Source of the DNA: Adiantum capillus-veneris
Lineage: Eukaryota > Streptophyta > Polypodiopsida > Polypodiales > Pteridaceae
DNA: 64,000 nucleotides
Assembly (NCBI GenBank): GCA_014529385.2
Contig: CM043950.1
Location: 71,524,435-71,588,434 of the forward strand
Direction of reading: 5' to 3'
Made by a program: the position numbers and the translations under genes. The notes below the pieces were generated by a model that was not told the origin of the DNA, did not search any database, and saw only the letters and a list, made by a program, of their open reading frames with translations. This document shows positions 63,854 through 64,000 of the stretch, in pieces; the first letter of the stretch is position 1, and each line of letters begins with the position of its first letter.

Positions 63854-64000
63854 TGATTTTTCCCTCGTATCATCTCCAGGCCTTTGAGAAGCCTTCTACA
63901 CTGGTTTCTTCACCATCGATACAGAAATATTCGGCCCTACATTACTGGCCCAGCATGCACGGTATGAGTCTCTTATGAAGATGCGTGAAAGCCTCCACTG
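63854..64000 (+). other. G2 3' untranslated stretch, cut by the window end
   Basis: It matches 51120-51290 of G1 (GATACAGAAATATTCGGCCC). The G2 PPT and 3' LTR are expected just outside the window. Confidence 0.55.

Larger units (their letters stand above)
53321..64000 (+). mobile_element. G2: second copy of the giant element family, 5'-truncated, running off the window
   Basis: It matches G1 from 41358 onward (TGTTTGCATGGTCCTAC). It carries RT, RNase H, a full integrase with two HHCC-like modules, the second protease-like domain, the W-[IV]-P-K region, the internal purine tract, the full spacer with four palindromes, and a complete ORF3. LTR, leader, ORF1 and the start of pol are absent on the left. 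By comparison with G1 its 3' PPT should lie only ~40 bp beyond the window. Confidence 0.85.

Overview
This window looks like gene-poor, repeat-packed nuclear DNA of a land plant with a large genome. It holds decayed LTR retrotransposons, DNA transposon remnants and structured repeats. I see no convincing single-copy host gene, rRNA or tRNA. The tRNA-iMet-type and tRNA-Asp-type primer sites, the chromodomain Ty3/gypsy elements and the Athila/Tat-like giant element are all plant features. I cannot name the species. The protein style would fit a fern, gymnosperm or other non-angiosperm, but that is a guess.

Layout. (1) 1-862: unassigned flank. (2) 863-~6750 (+): chromovirus E1 with ~1.2 kb LTRs; its gag is missing and pol is broken. 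(3) 6809-13616 (-): chromovirus E2 with very short LTRs, gag to chromodomain, split by a 452-bp foldback insertion (8994-9445). (4) 14287-20151 (+): E3, a relative of E2, placed head-to-head with it, with ~155 bp LTRs. (5) 21274-22748 (-): degraded hAT transposase. (6) 22915-23480: eight hairpin units whose inner stems change in a compensatory way. (7) ~23500-27634 and 52236-53320: the two halves of an old, unfamiliar retroelement-like coding region, split by the giant element. (8) 27640-52230 (+): giant element G1, 24.6 kb between perfect TGCTC target-site duplications. (9) 53321-64000 (+): G2, a second member of the G1 family, truncated on the left and running off the window just before its expected 3' LTR.

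G1 and G2 read together give this order: LTR, tRNA-Asp-type PBS, 1.9 kb leader with palindromes, ORF1 (repeated small modules, gag, zinc knuckles, coiled coil, protease), RT/RNase H, integrase, a second protease-like domain fused in frame behind the integrase, a basic stretch with repeated W-[IV]-P-K motifs, an internal exact copy of the polypurine tract, a second palindrome-bearing leader-like spacer, a ~1,100-codon coiled-coil ORF3 in the env position, 3' PPT, LTR. The palindrome (core ACATCCTACGCGTAGGATGT) recurs at 285, 286 and 285 bp upstream of ORF3 in G2. G1 also carries a 5.5 kb non-coding insertion (35085-40582), a 2.0 kb insertion in ORF3 (48744-50760), and three deletions relative to G2. 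From these I infer an intact length near 20 kb. All coding regions here carry stops or frameshifts, so every element is probably dead.
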